Shown here piece by piece: positions 47,941-60,896 of a stretch of 64,000 nt of DNA. Made by a program: the position numbers and the translations under genes. This DNA comes from Cavia porcellus (lineage: Eukaryota > Chordata > Mammalia > Rodentia > Caviidae): assembly GCF_034190915.1 (NCBI RefSeq), contig NW_026947485.1:33431519-33495518 (forward strand). The letters run 5' to 3'. The notes under the pieces are model-generated. The model searched no databases. It saw only the letters and a program-made list of their open reading frames with translations, and had not been told where the DNA came from. The stretch's first letter is position 1; the number at the start of each line of letters is the position of its first letter.

Positions 47941-49589
47941 TTTCTTTCATCTTTTATTGTAACAATTCTCAAGTATCAAATATTCTGCACACACAATGAC
48001 TGATCAGAGATATTTTAGGATGACCGATCGAATTAAAAGATGAGTCTTAAAACGATAAGAATGGCCATTTCAAGAATTTTTAAAGAGAAGTGTTTCCATG
48101 ATTCTTGCAGTACCCAGCTAGGTTGTCCTTCAACACAATGTGACTGAGGGCAGCTCTTCACTGCCCTGTAAAATGCTATTACAAGTTACAGGTGCAACAT
48201 GCTCACCTATTCCTGGCAAACTCAGATCCCACCCCGTATTCCCAAGGTGCGTATTGTTCTCCTTCTCCGCCACCACATGACTATGTGGCTATGACAAACA
48301 GTAGTTGGAACAAACGGAAACTTCACATTAATTGAAATGAGAGCACACACACAAAGTTTTGAGAATACTGATCAATACCCTCTGCTCTAAAGCACTTGCT
48401 CAGAACAAAAATAAGCAGAACAATCATTCCTACCACATGCCAAGATTTTTAGCTCAGAGGAAAGCTTTTAACCCCCATCAGCATGTATTGGATTCCTTTT
48501 GTTCAAAGTAATTCACATTTAGAAGTCCAGTTGTGAAATGCACAAAGGTGAGGTGGCAACTTGAAGGTGTAAAGACAGCCCAAGCTTGCTTCATTGAATG
48601 GTCTTTAAGAAATCCTCTGGAACTCTTCAGAGCATGGTTAGGAGGCACCACACCAGGTAATTAGGCAGCTCCAAGATTTCTTTCAGCTGCATCCAACATG
48701 GGCATCCTGGGTTCCCATTCAGCCCTAAGCCTCCCATGTTAAGTGGGACATGAGTTTTTATTGCATGGGTAATGGATTGACTTTAATATGCAAGTTTGCA
48801 GTCTCTGTTTCTGATATACCTTGTGCATTTCCAAATAGGAACAATGTCCCTAGCGACTCTTTGCTCTGAGCTGCAGCCAAATCTATAGCCAGTCTCCTAT
48901 GGAGCAATGCAAAAAGCCAGCAATAAAAAATCTAAACAGCGAATCAACAGTGTAGTTCTTGAACAAATGTACATTCATAATTTGTAACTGTGAAGTTATA
49001 AATCCCCTCCTAGAGTTTGGCTCAATGACCCAGAACAGAGAGGAAGCTTTTTATTTTTGTTTTCTTCCTTTTGAATATATAGTGAAGGAACTATGCACAT
49101 TTTCCAAGAGTACAAATACTTATACCTTTTACTCCATAAAGAGTTACCTCAAATGTAGTGGCATTACAAAGAATCAATGGCTAATTTTATAAAATTTTGC
49201 CTGTGAAATGGAATTTCCATCATCCGCATTGATAATTATAAAGGTAAAGAAATAGACCCGATTTGCCAACAAAAGATAAAGGACATAGGATCCATCACCA
49301 AATTCTCAATTGGATGAGTATCTGTGCAGATGAGTGAACACACAGAAATCTCAACTCTCAAAAGTTCTTTCTAGTGAATGTTAAGCATGCTGTGCTTGAC
49401 AAAAGGGAAAATATTCTGCATCCATTTCATCTCAAGTTCAACCCTGATTAAGAGGTAATGGGAAGAGGCCAATAGGAAGAAAATTCCATAGCAAAGATTA
49501 TGTTCACCACTCAGAGATGAATGGCTCTCAACAACAGAGTTTCTGTCTTCACATTGCTTAAGTTAGCAAATGGCACCCAGTGATTTAAA
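47941..49589. other. Intergenic, no gene seen
   Basis: No exon, RNA gene or confident repeat. The 77-codon frame at 48959 is unsupported. Confidence 0.45.
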
Positions 49590-49790
49590 ACAGCTCTGTT
49601 CAGTAATGTTCCCTGCAAGACTGAAATGTGCACATCTACGCTGCCCTGGACATGAAGCACTAGCCATGTGTGGCTACTTGAACACTTGAAATGTGTTGAA
49701 TGGGACTGAGGAACTCAAGATGTTTTGTTTAATTTTAATAGATTTTAATTTAAATGGCTATGTGAGTCCTGGAGGAAAACACTACAGTTG
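49590..49790. mobile_element. hAT-type MITE (MER class) fragment
   Basis: 'actagccatgtgtggctact', 'gaacacttgaaatgtgttga', 'atgggactgaggaactcaag', 'tttaattttaatagatttta' and 'aaatggctatgtg' follow a well-known non-autonomous hAT-Charlie-like element whose ends read CAGnGCTGTCCAATAG. Old and immobile; the exact MER name is not assigned. Confidence 0.65.
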
Positions 49791-52559
49791 TTACACAGGA
49801 AGAATTGGAACATTAAGAGAGGCTTAGTCTGGGAATCTGTTGTTGAATACAGAACCAACTACCTAACCAGTCAATCTGACTGAGCGTACAGAAGAAGGGG
49901 GTTTTAAGATGAACGAGATCTTAGCACCCTCACAAAGCACACAACAGAGTTTAGAACTTCATGCCAAATAATACTGGAATTGGCTAAGGAGTAGCAGCAA
50001 TGCTTTGAAAAGGTCTAGTCAGGAAGCTCCAACCCATATCTGCTGAGATATTTTTGGTCTTGTGAGAGGCAGCCTAGATACCCAGCCACTCCTCAAGTTG
50101 TACAAAGAAACCTAAGCCAAAAGAAGTCGAGGAAAAAGATGTTCTCTGAAAGTCCATCATGTAGGAGATGCTTCCAGAAGGGGGATCTACTTTCAACATC
50201 ACAACAATCCCACCCCCAGAGAGTAGATCAAGAAAACGCTCTAGCAATTGTCCAAAGCTTGCCAAGAGAGTAACATTTACACTCCTGTCATGTTTGCACC
50301 AAAAAAGCCCTCAGAAAGTGCTATATCTTTGTTCTCATAAAACTTTCTGCAGTGGACCAAGGGTTCCCTCTCACTCTTCTCCATCAAGTTCTTATAATGT
50401 CCCAGTGTGCTTCGGCCGTGGCTACCTCTATTTCTCTCCAACCCTCCACCATCTCCAGGGCCCACAGCCTGGGAAGGTGTTGTATGCATCTCACTCTAAT
50501 TTCACACTTAACAGCTCTGAAACAGATCTCATCAATTCCATTCTTTTTCTAGTATTCCTTCCAGAGTTTTATGATCTTTTCCTTGATATAAAATTTACTA
50601 GCCACATTAATTTAACAAATACTTATTCAATCCTAGAGTACACACATGCTACCCAAAGTAGTAAAAAGTAAGTGAAGAGTTGCTCATGAAGAAAGTTTCC
50701 AGATCACCAGTTGGATAGATATCAAACAAAATAATTCAGCTATGTATTTAAATTCCATTGGTTGGAATATGGAAGTTCAGAGAGCTTATAACAAGGGAGT
50801 CTGATTTACCTAGGGGTGTATGGTAGTTAGAATCTGCCTCCAAGGAATGATGTAGGCCGAGACTGCAAAAATGCAAGAGAATTAATGAGGTAAGGGATGT
50901 GGGCCCTGGAGATGGTGGAGGGCTGGAGAGAAATAGAGGTAGTAACAGCTTTATTATTTGTCCTACCTCTGCTTGCAAACATGCTCTACCACATCTGTAT
51001 CTGTTCAGCTTTGGGTGACAAAATAGAAAGACCTTGTAGTTCTACAAGCATATGTACTTATAAGAAAAGCCTTGATGGAGTAATAAAGACTCACTTTCAA
51101 GTATTAAAATGTTTATCCAATCCCAGTCCACGTTTCAACTAACAGCCAGTCAAAAGCATCTTCTCCTGCTCCTACCCTTAAAGAGGTGTGAGCAGTGATT
51201 GTTTCCTCCTTATTCCTTCCTTAACACAGGTTCTAATCCTTCTTGAGAATTACAATTAGACATTGCTGATAAGAAAGATTCTAAAAAACCTGCTAAAAAA
51301 TCTTACAGCAGGGAAGAAGAGGTCTAAATACAGCCACATCCAGAGAGTACAATCTCAGCCTCAAAACTTGTTCTTTCCCCCAAGAGTTTTCTAGAAATAT
51401 TTTTTCTCTTGATCAACTTTTTCCTTTTGTGTATATCTGTGTCAAAGGGTGATAGGTTAAACATTTCAGGAGCTGTTTATTGAACACTCTTTTTGATAAT
51501 ATTCTAATGGTGAATAAGGTCTCTGGGTATGAAGGTTGTGCCATTTATTGGTTTTGTTTTGTTTATGGAGTGTCAGTCTAGACAGAGACATGAAAATACC
51601 ATTTCACAATCCTATTACATGAGCTGTTCTACCAAGCACAGGACACATGGTAGAAATTTCAAGGATACCTTCCTTCTCTTGCTGCTGGCAGGACTTATGC
51701 AGACTAGTCTATCGGCAAATGTTTCTACTGGCCATCTTCACTGCATTTCGCATTTGTGTTGTACACTCTTCAGGGCCACAGGAGCCTCTTGTCTTGCAAG
51801 AAATGGCTCAGTTTGGGGGCCATCAACAGGCACTGTTAGCTATAAAAGGAGCTCACTCTGCATTGCTGCTTTAGTTGACCACCAAATAAGAAACAATGCG
51901 GACCTCGGCTATACCTAGATTTCGTGTCATGATTTATTGCAACCTCTGGAAAAAACTCATCCAAAATGACAAGACTCAACCAAATTTTTGGCATACTTTT
52001 GAGGAATAAATGAAGTGTGTATAAGCAAAAGGAGAGCTACACTTAGGTATTTCCTGAGTGCACTCCACAGAGGCATGCTGGCTGATAATGCTTTCCTATC
52101 AAAGTTTTCATTGCTAATAGATCACTCTGTGCCCTTGTTATCTAAGGAGCATCCATTTGGAATAAGGAAACATTCTTCAACAATCTTTGAATGCAAAAGT
52201 GAAAAAGGGACTGGGTTTTATCAAGGCAATGTTCTTGATAAGAACAAGTGCTATACTTAAGTGAGATATTTCCTTTGGCAGATACTGGGTGTAGTGCTCA
52301 TGGAGTCATTTCACATGACTTCTTACAACTGGTGTGAATTCACAATTACTTGAAAATACAATCTTTTAAAACAGATGAGACACCATTGAGTTTAATACCT
52401 TCCATTTACTTATTGGGTGTTTTTTTAGTGGATTCATGATTTTGCCTAACTACTTTTTAGAAGTTTTTTTTTTTTCTTATATAATCAATGTCTGATTTAA
52501 ACAGATAAAATTTTTGAAATGTAGTAGAGTAGTAACAAGTTAGGCCACATAATGGTTAT
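49791..52559. other. Intergenic, no gene seen
   Basis: Open frames at 50168-50671 (167 codons, interrupted by no splice signals) and 51529-51918 have no family resemblance and a composition like chance frames. No RNA or regulatory element could be supported. Confidence 0.4.
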
Positions 52560-52990
52560 ATCCTTCTGGTTATGGTGTATACATCCATCAACAGATGAAA
52601 GGATAAAGAAAATGTGGTATTCATACATAATAAAGTTCTGCTCCGCCAGCATCTTAAGTCATTTATGGGAAAATAGATGCTCCTTGAGATCATGATAGTA
52701 AGTGAAATAAATCAGACACACAAGTTTAAATATAGCATAAAATTTCTTCTACGAGAAGCCTGAAGTATAAATAATTTTTTAAAAAGCAAAATAAAAGCTA
52801 GACAATAGGAAACAGGGAGATAGACTTTTTTGAAAGTGAGAAAAGGATCTAGAGATGGAAGGAGGGGGAGGAGAGAAAGAGAAGAGGAATTTTAAAATTA
52901 AGGTGTATTAAGTATATGTACCTACTCCTTAAGGTGACTGTAAATATTACATATTGAAAACTTATCACTATTTATTATTAAAAATAAATA
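52560..52990 (+). mobile_element. 5'-truncated L1 3' end
   Basis: 'catccatcaacagatgaaag', 'gataaagaaaatgtggtatt', 'gatagtaagtgaaataaatc' and a purine-rich 3' UTR ('ggaaggagggggaggagaga') follow the ordinary L1 ending on the + strand, finishing in A-rich sequence. Confidence 0.88.
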
Positions 52991-53289
52991 GCAAAAGAAA
53001 ATGGGAATCACATCAAATGTACTGGAAAAATTCTTCACACTAATGCTTCCTGCCCAGAACAGTGACCACAGGCTGGCTCCTATCCCAGCTCACCGTACAG
53101 GGACTGGAATTGGTAAACAATACTGGGAGATCTATGGCTCCACAGGGCAAGTTCTGTTGATTAAGCCATTTCCAAAGTAAAATATCCTAAACTGTTTTCA
53201 GGACCCTTCTGTACAAAAATTATGAGAACATAATTTGAGAACATAAATACATAACTATATATACACACCTCATATACCTGCAGTGTGTA

Positions 53290-53430
53290 AGTCACAGCCC
53301 AGTCCCTCACTAGCAAAATTGTCTTCAGCAAATTTCTCAACCTTTCTTAGACCCAATGTCTTCATCAATAAAAATGATATAATGTGCCTTCCTCACTGGT
53401 GATGTGACGAGTCATGACATCTGATATCAG
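53290..53430 (-). repeat. MIR SINE fragment, reverse
   Basis: 'tcaacctttcttagacccaa', 'tgtcttcatcaataaaaatg' and 'atataatgtgccttcctcac' are the reversed MIR signature. Confidence 0.75.
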
Positions 53431-53520
53431 TGCAATTTTAGTTTCCCTCCTCCCCACTACTTTTCCCAGAGCTGCTGCAGCCTTTAATTAGGTTGTTCAC
53501 TAGTGATCATTGTCCTGCAC

Positions 53521-53580
53521 AGACTTGCACACATGCATACACACACAAACATGCACACACACATACATGCATGCACACTG
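53521..53580. repeat. CA-rich degenerate microsatellite
   Basis: Short CACACA runs interspersed with TGCATAC and TGCATGC units; it gives a His/Thr-rich chance frame. Confidence 0.85.
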
Positions 53581-53584
53581 ATGT

Positions 53585-55604
53585 CTACCGTTCAGCTCAA
53601 CAGAAATATTTCAGAAATGCTTGTGGGAGACCACCACGCTGCTTGCTCCTGAAAAACAAAGCCCTTGCTGCAACCCGCCCCTGACCTCTCCTTTGCTCTA
53701 TTTAGCAAGATATGTAGAACTGGCTATATTGAAACAAATGTTCTTGGCAGTAAAGGTGCCAGCTCTGCATACATCAAAAACTATCCGTGCATTGCTAATT
53801 AGAGGCCTCTGTGCCTGGTATGGCTACAAAGTTTCTTTTTCCTATGCACTCTGCTGTGACCACCACCCACCTCCTTGATTGAAACCCATAAATCCATAAG
53901 CTTTCGCAAACAGACCTTTTGTTCCACAGAGAACATTGGGTCTTCCCAGAGCTCAACTGCAGAATATTCTCTGCTTGTCGTTATTTTGAATTCCTGTGCT
54001 TATTGCTGGGTGAGTTAGGCTGATAGCCTCAGCAGGGCTTTCGGTAACTATAAAGTTTTAGGCTGATATCCTCATCAGGGAATTCGGTATATGCAGCTAT
54101 CAAAAGAAAAATAATAAAGCCAGCTGTATTAGAGTCGCTGCTTAGTATGAGTGAAGACTGAGTTCAAGAAGTATTTTTAAAAAGGTTTTTATGTAACAAA
54201 TTTACAAGAGCCTAGTCTGAAACAGTGGTCTCCTGAGAGAGACCTCCATTCTCAGCCCTTGGGTTGTTCCTGCTTGTTTCCCTCTGCCTCTTCTCGGTCC
54301 TAGACAGGCTGCCAGAGACCACCTCACGGCCTTATTTCTCCATAGCGTTACTGTAGTCTTTCTATTTTCTCCCAATTCGTTGCACCCAGGCACCCTGTGC
54401 TCCACACTTAGAAGGACCAGGCAAGAGTGCTTTTGGTTTGTGATTCCCTCATCTCAGAATTGCCCGTATGCATGTGGAAAAGAAAAAATTGGGCTAGAGT
54501 TGAACAATTAAGTAAATATTTGTTAAATACCCTTCTCACTTCTCCTATGCAGTTGTGAGTGCATAGTCTGTGTCAAGCACCTTGTTAGGTCTTGGAGGGA
54601 GAAGGGCTGAGTCATCTCTGCCCTCTGTGAATGAGAAAAAACAATCAGGGGAATAAATAAATGCAAGTCACTGTAACAAATGCAATAGTGAACACACATC
54701 CAAGTACAAAGACCAGACATGAGACGCCTGCATCTACACTGCTTGAAAGGGGCTGTGTACATGTGTATAGACGAGAAAGGAGGAAGAAATCCTTTGCTAT
54801 TCATCCTGGGAAGCTTTGCAGGGCATTGTGGGAAGGGATGACCCTGAGTTTAAAATGTTCATTGGGAGTGGGGAGGGTAAACTAGGGTCCATCCCTGGGG
54901 GAGGGGGGCGGAAATTCAGCTAGATCTCAGGCCCATGCCAAGGATTAAAAAAAAGGCTGATGGTCAATTGGCCTGGTCATTCCCTTTTCTCAGGAGTCCC
55001 AACCAATCACTAATGGAATCTCCTAGTATCACAGAGTACATCTGGCAGGGGTGGATTGGCAGCTTTCCATCAGCAGGCAAAACATTTCCAGGAATGCCTT
55101 TGTAACAAGCCTCCTGGTCGGACGCCAGCCTTCCTCCAAATCACCCTCCAGTCATGGGTGAGGCAGGAGAGGACGGAGGAGGGTAGAGGCTCTTTTCCTG
55201 AGTCATCATTTCTACCACTTATTTCCCTAGAGCTCCATTCCCTCCTCCAATTCTGAATCTGATACAACTAGATGTTGTGCAAAAGAGACACTCTGGTGAA
55301 GGGGCGAAGAGCACATCCACTGTGAACCAAATGCCCCCAGGGGATGCCCGCACGCGGCCACCTGGCCCTCTCAGGTATTGCTGCTCCCTCCAGACAGCCC
55401 AGGCATGGGATGCTGGAGCAGGAAATGTCCTCCACTTTACTAAGACATTTGCTTCGGAAGGTGCATCTTTCCTAAATCTTTTCTACAACTTGATTCAGTC
55501 ATCTTAAAATAGAAATGTTTGAATCATGATAAATGGCTCATTTGGGGATGGTCTGGGGGAGGGGGTGACAATCATTCCTGAGTACCAACTGACAGCTAAT
55601 TTAC
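53585..55604. other. Intergenic, no gene seen
   Basis: A weak L2/MIR-like tail at 54510-54720 ('tatttgttaaatacccttct', 'gtgtcaagcaccttgttagg'). The remainder, including a G-rich patch at 54893-54911, carries no supported feature. Confidence 0.4.
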
Positions 55605-55882
55605 GTGTCAATTTAGCTAGACTATGCTGCCCAGTTTTTTGGTCCAGTTTAATGTTGCTATGAAAGTATATTTAAAATATGATTAAGATTTAAATCAATA
55701 GGCTGAGTAAAATGTAAAGTTGATGGGCCTCACCCAATCAGTTGAAGACCTTAAGAATAAAAATTCTTTTAGAAGAAAGTGGGCCTCAAGACACCAACAT
55801 AGAAAACAGATTGGAGGTTCTAGTGCCCCTGGCCTGCCCTGCAGATTTCAAACTTACCAGACAGAAGAGTTTCATGAGCCAA

Positions 55883-55952
<70 letters not shown>

Positions 55953-55990
55953 TATTAGTTCTGTTTCTCTGCAGAATCCTGAATAATACA
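55605..55990 (+). mobile_element. Solo LTR of an old ERVL-type element (MLT2-like)
   Basis: From 'gtgtcaatttagctagacta' to 'cagaatcctgaataataca' the + strand follows the MLT2 LTR plan: 'tgctgcccagttttttggtc', 'atgattaagatttaaatcaa', 'gggcctcacccaatcagttg', 'cctggcctgccctgcagatt' and 'catgagccaattctctcttt', then a terminal 'tagttctgtttctctgcaga'. No internal retroviral genes flank it, so it is a solo LTR or a fragment. Confidence 0.85.
55883..55950. repeat. (CT)n(GT)n microsatellite inside the LTR
   Basis: CT repeats to about 55913 followed by about 18 GT repeats. They occupy the place where related LTRs have a short AT/CT-rich polyadenylation region, so this looks like expansion within the old LTR. 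Confidence 0.96.
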
Positions 55991-57917
55991 CTCACACACT
56001 TAGAATCTTTGTTCCCACAATTTATATATGGTCAGCTCTACATTTAATGGTTCACATGGTTAAAATCAACAGTGGTAACCCAGTGTGGAACCTGAGGACT
56101 GACAGATGTTCTTGGATCTGATTCTTCACAACAGAGAGTGGTAAGACCCTCAGACTCCTCATCTCCAGAGGAAAGATTGCTGAGCCAGACAAACAGGAAA
56201 ATCCCTTCATCCTTACCTTATTGTGCAACTGAAAGATGGTTCTATCACTTTAGTGGAAAATATCACGCTCTGGGTCCAAAATTTCCCTTCTTAAGGATGA
56301 GTCATTCTGCAGGGTCATCTCAATGAAACAATAAATTTAATAAGCATTCTGTCCATGTCTGTCTTCTTTTGTTCCCTGAATCAGGGTGAAAGATGTTATC
56401 TCAAAAGACACTTTAAATATTTATGAGTTAAATTGATTGATGATGTCTTGTTATCTCTGAAATGCACAGAGACGGAGCAAGTCCTCATCTTCTCCTAATG
56501 GTCATTGCCAATCACCTGCACCACATCTGAGCCCCATAATTAACTCCGTGGCATTGGGCAGGGTCTCCACTCACCAGGATGGTTTTTGGATGGTGTTGCC
56601 ATTTGCAGCACATACTGCACACAGTCAGCCCTTGCTCTGTGCAAGAGCTGCTGAGAACAATGGGAGTGCAGGTGGGGGTTCCTAAGGCACAAGCATTTCT
56701 GATACTCAGTGCCTTTCTTGATGCTCTAGTTACCCCACAGGCAGAGAGCAGCTGTTGCAGACCTTCACTGACAAGCTGGAGCCTGAGGTAGAGAATGCAG
56801 TGAGGAGCTCAAGTTCACTGGGGTGTAAGCAGCACTCCCAGTACTGGAATCTAGGGTGCTGCCTCCAACTCCTCTTCTGCTGCCGTTTATGTTCTTGCCA
56901 GTCTGCAATTTAACGATGCACATGTCTCCACTATGAACCCCCACTTCCTTTTAAATTACTACTAACACTGGTCATTAGAGTGCATCAATCACATATAAAA
57001 TGCTTACAGTATTAAAGAAGTAGTAAAAACTGTCCCTCCCTCACAGCTAGGAATTGAGATGTTTTCAAAGGGAGTTTATTGCACAGCTCTTTACTGAGCA
57101 ACTACATGAGGAAATCACCCCGGGACGTGATGATGAGTGGGACACAACCTCTGCCATCTAATACTGTCCTCTCTTGGGGAAGCTGTGTTTAGAGAGCATT
57201 AGAATAGTTAGGATAACTATTATATCTGAATGATCCAAATGTTAGCTAAGGTGGCTGCTCTCAAGTCAGAAAAGGCCCCCAAGAGATCGGCAACCTTCTG
57301 AGATCGAGCAGTAGTTTAGTCTCCTGGCTCCTGGCATACAGTTCTCTCCAATTCTCTTCATTACTGTGCTAATACAAGGCAGAGGACAGCAAAGCCACTA
57401 TTCCCAAACTTGGTCCCAAGGAATCCTGGGATGCGACGTCGTGGTTCTCATTTATTTCTAACTGAATGTTGCAGTAGCCCCCCAGATAGACTTGTGCAAA
57501 ATTCCTTTTGTTCTCTTACTAAAAGCCGTGTGTTTCAAAATACCAATAAGAAACAGGGAATAAAGGCAGTTATGTCAAGGTCAAGGAGTTATCTAGGGCC
57601 CAGAAGCCTAGATTTCATTACTAATTTGGTATTTAAGGGGAAAATAAGTTAACATTTTCTTTCTTTTTTTTAAAGGTTTGTAAATTGTTAGAACACAAAT
57701 ACTTAGATAGTTTGGACCCAACAAATTAGAAAATAGAATAGAAATTCATTTGGGCCTGGAATTTTGGAAAAACATTTGCTAAGACAATGAAAAAACTTCA
57801 GGCCACTGCAGATGGAAGCCTTTCTATTCAGAATGTAGCTCTCCAAGTGGCACTTGTGACATTATCAAGGGGTCCATTACAAAAAAGGATTCCCCCACCC
57901 ACCCAAATGAGTATTTG
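55991..57917. other. Intergenic, no gene seen
   Basis: An L2-like scrap is possible at 57080-57190. Open frames of 60-80 codons lack support. Confidence 0.4.
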
Positions 57918-58110
57918 TTGTTGTTGTTCTGTCGGGGATTGAGCCCGTGGTCCTCACACCGAACTAGGTCTCTAACTCTTTATTTATTTATTTTTATTTA
58001 GAGACAGCATTTTCACTAAGTTGCCAAGGTTGTGCTGTAATTTGTGGTCCACCTTCCTCGGCTTCCCAGAGTGCTGGGATTGCAGGTATGTGCTACCATG
58101 CCCACCTGAC
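57918..58110 (-). mobile_element. B1-dID SINE, reverse, near full length
   Basis: On the - strand: a B1 monomer ('gtagcacatacctgcaatcc', 'cagcactctgggaagccgag', 'gaaggtggaccaca', 'ttggcaacttagtgaaaatg'), then a 'taaataaaaataaataaata' linker, then an ID unit ending 'gggctcaatccccgacagaa' and a (CAA)n tail at 57917-57929. This is the clearest lineage marker for a squirrel-type rodent in the window. Confidence 0.92.
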
Positions 58111-58249
58111 TCAGAATTTCGGTTTTATGACAGCATCAGGGGGTTTATGATTCTTATATACACAATACTTGAAAAGAACTTCATTTAAACACCAAAAGGA
58201 CAGAAAGAGCAGGTGTTCAGGACCGTTTTTGCCAGTTAGAACACACAGT

Positions 58250-58430
58250 ATATATGCTGGGGTCAGATCTCAGATCCAGGTTTTGACACTTACTAGCTAT
58301 GGACCTTGGGTAATACACGTATTGTGAACTTTGACCCTCAGTTTCTTTACCTGTTAGGTGAGAACTCACCTGTCTGGCTGTCCCTGACTGTTTTAGGTGG
58401 CAATAAAAGTTAACTGAGTTAATGCTCAGA
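58250..58430 (-). repeat. MIR SINE fragment, reverse
   Basis: 'cttactagctatggaccttg', 'ggtaatacacgtattgtgaa', 'ctcagtttctttacctgtta' and 'aaaagttaactgagttaatg' are reversed MIR, one of the better copies. Confidence 0.85.
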
Positions 58431-60554
58431 CTAGGATGAGTGGCCTAAATTATCAGAAACAGAAGTTTGTTTTCCCTCTAGGCTTTATTGAAGATTATTC
58501 ATTTTCTGTTTGCTGTGTGTTTACTAGCTCGTCATACAGAGAAAGTGGAATTTTGTATATAATCATGGAGAGAAGGCCTTACTGCCATAGCCAAGCAAAT
58601 GTAAACTTTTTCCAGGTCTCTTCCATGACTCTGGGTGGAAATAATCTGCCTTTTGGGATTTCTTTGTCCCCATGAGGGCTAACACTGAAGATCTAAGGCC
58701 CAAAACTGGCTGTGGACCTAGTTTTCAGGTTACTTTCCAAGAGCAGCCTAAATGATCCTGCCTGACAGACAAAGACACAAGATTCTCCAAGTGTGTGCCT
58801 CAAGCTAAATCTTGCTTCACTTCTATTGTGTTCACTGCCCACTTAAGGTGGTGGCTGGAGACCTGAAATTTCAATACGCCTTTGCTGACTTCCAGGAATC
58901 CCCAAGCCAGCCTCAGTTCTACACTGAAGACCTTTGTCTAAGTGTAGCATTTCTTCCTGCACAGCACTGCCCCCTGCTGTATAACTTTCACATTGCAATT
59001 GCTCACTAATGTTTGCCTTTGATTAATATTTGACAGAGTTTGAATCCATATATTCAGATTTTTTAAGGCAAGGTTGAACTTTATTCTTGCTGTGTAAAGT
59101 TTATGTTCACACATAAAAAAGTAATAGAGTTGAGATTATGAGAATACAAAAAAATCCGTGTGTGTGTGTGTATGTATGCGTGTGTGTGTGGGGGGGGTGG
59201 ATGTGGGTGTGGCGGGGGCGTGCGCATATGCACACAACAGAGATCCAGGGTCATTGTGTGGAACAAACTCTGTGAATAAGTGCAGGTGGTGGTCTTACAG
59301 CAGTATGAAATGGTGAGGTGGAGGACAGAAAAAGCCAGGCTTTAGGCAATTTAAAAGGGATCACTTAATGCAGTTGATAGTCTAATTGCTAACTAGCTGT
59401 TTATTTTAACAACTCTTTTAATTCCAACTATAGCTCCAGGAAAAAAAAATAAATGAATACTATCACCATTAACCTAGTTTGTACTCTTTGTCTTCATATT
59501 CAAGAAAATTGTTCTTTCTGAAGACTAGAATTAAGAACTTGCCTTTTCAGTGGTTTAGGCTGACCTCCTAAAGCAGTGGCCCCCATTTACCCTCTCACAC
59601 AGGAAATACCCTCTCTGCAGAATCACAGCCTAAGAACATAAGCCTGAAACTTAAGCTTGTATTTATTTCTTCTTTAATAAGCATTCCAAAGTATTCTAGT
59701 GTGAGTCATCTTTAATAAGAAGAAGGTGAAAATGTTAACCCTTGCCTACAAGAACAGTTATATAGGTAAAATGAGGTCATAGAAAGTCTTAAAAACACAA
59801 AAGATGTTACACAGAAATGTGTTTCCATTCCTACTGGGCTGGAGTTTTTCTTCCTATCCACTATGTGGTGCCTCACTTCTCCGCTCCTATCACTTAATCC
59901 TTCCAACACTCCACAAGATGTGGCAGTCCTGGCGGACATTCAGTCCACACCTCCTTGCTGATGGACCAAGCAGGTTGGGGGAAGCAGGAAGAGATAATGG
60001 AAAGAGAGGCGAACACAGTCTCATCTTATATAAGCACCGCCTGAATTCCTGTCTTATTTCTGTTCTGGTTTGGAAACATTTTTTATTCTTGCATGGTAGG
60101 CAAGTTCTATACTAATGATCTATAATCCCAGCTAGGAAAGAATTTCCACAGCATCAAGTAAGGGGTTATGAGAGCCAGAAGGGCAATAAGCCCATCAGTT
60201 TCTTAGGGAGATGACAAATGGAAAGGAAGAAGCAAGGGTGTGGACTTCCTCTTCCACAGGAAAGTGCTCCTCAATCCCCATGGATGTGGCATAGAACCTT
60301 CTCAGTCTCAGTTTGCCCTTCTGCAGACCCATAAAATTACCTATCTTAGGATATGGTAAGGATGCATTGAACTGACATCTGAAACCTTGCCCCATTCTAG
60401 TCTTTTGCACAGGATATGTTCAACAAGTTTGCTCTCTTTGGTGGATCCAAGTCCCCTGACCTTCCTCAATCTCTATACACATATGTATTACATACATACA
60501 TACATACAACCTGCCTCATTCTTTAATATAGCAACAGAAAAAAAAATAATATTG
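58431..60554. other. Intergenic, no gene seen
   Basis: Contains the TG-rich repeat at 59157 and a short (CATA)n at 60486-60510. Open frames are below 105 codons with no domain. Confidence 0.45.
59157..59226. repeat. (TG)n / G-rich degenerate microsatellite
   Basis: GTGTGT runs with TATG interruptions, then a G8 run and GTGGGTGTGG-like units. The + strand G-runs could form a quadruplex. Confidence 0.92.
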
Positions 60555-60896
60555 GGCCACCACCTCTGCTGCCTCCCCAAATCTGGGCCACGTCCCGGAG
60601 GGCACCAGGAAGAGGGCACACTGCGGCATTGCAGGAGAGGGACTGGATCTGCTGGGATGCATTGCCATCTTTACCCTCGCCCCTGACGCAAGGACCCGAG
60701 TCCACAGCGCCGGCACTGAGCAGGCCCCTGTTGCTTGGAGCACCCTCGAGGTCCCCGGGTGGGTGAGTGTGACTTCACTGCTGCCAGGCCCACAGGGCCA
60801 GAGCCCCATGGAGCCGCCACCGTGGACAGAGTCCAGAGAATCTGCTTCTGAAAACACCTCTTCAGACAATAATCAAAACTACAGAACCAAAACTTG

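Noticed and set aside
50168..50671. 167-codon + strand frame
   Set aside because: It is among the longest frames outside the L1, but has no recognisable motif and composition typical of non-coding DNA; no upstream promoter or splice evidence.
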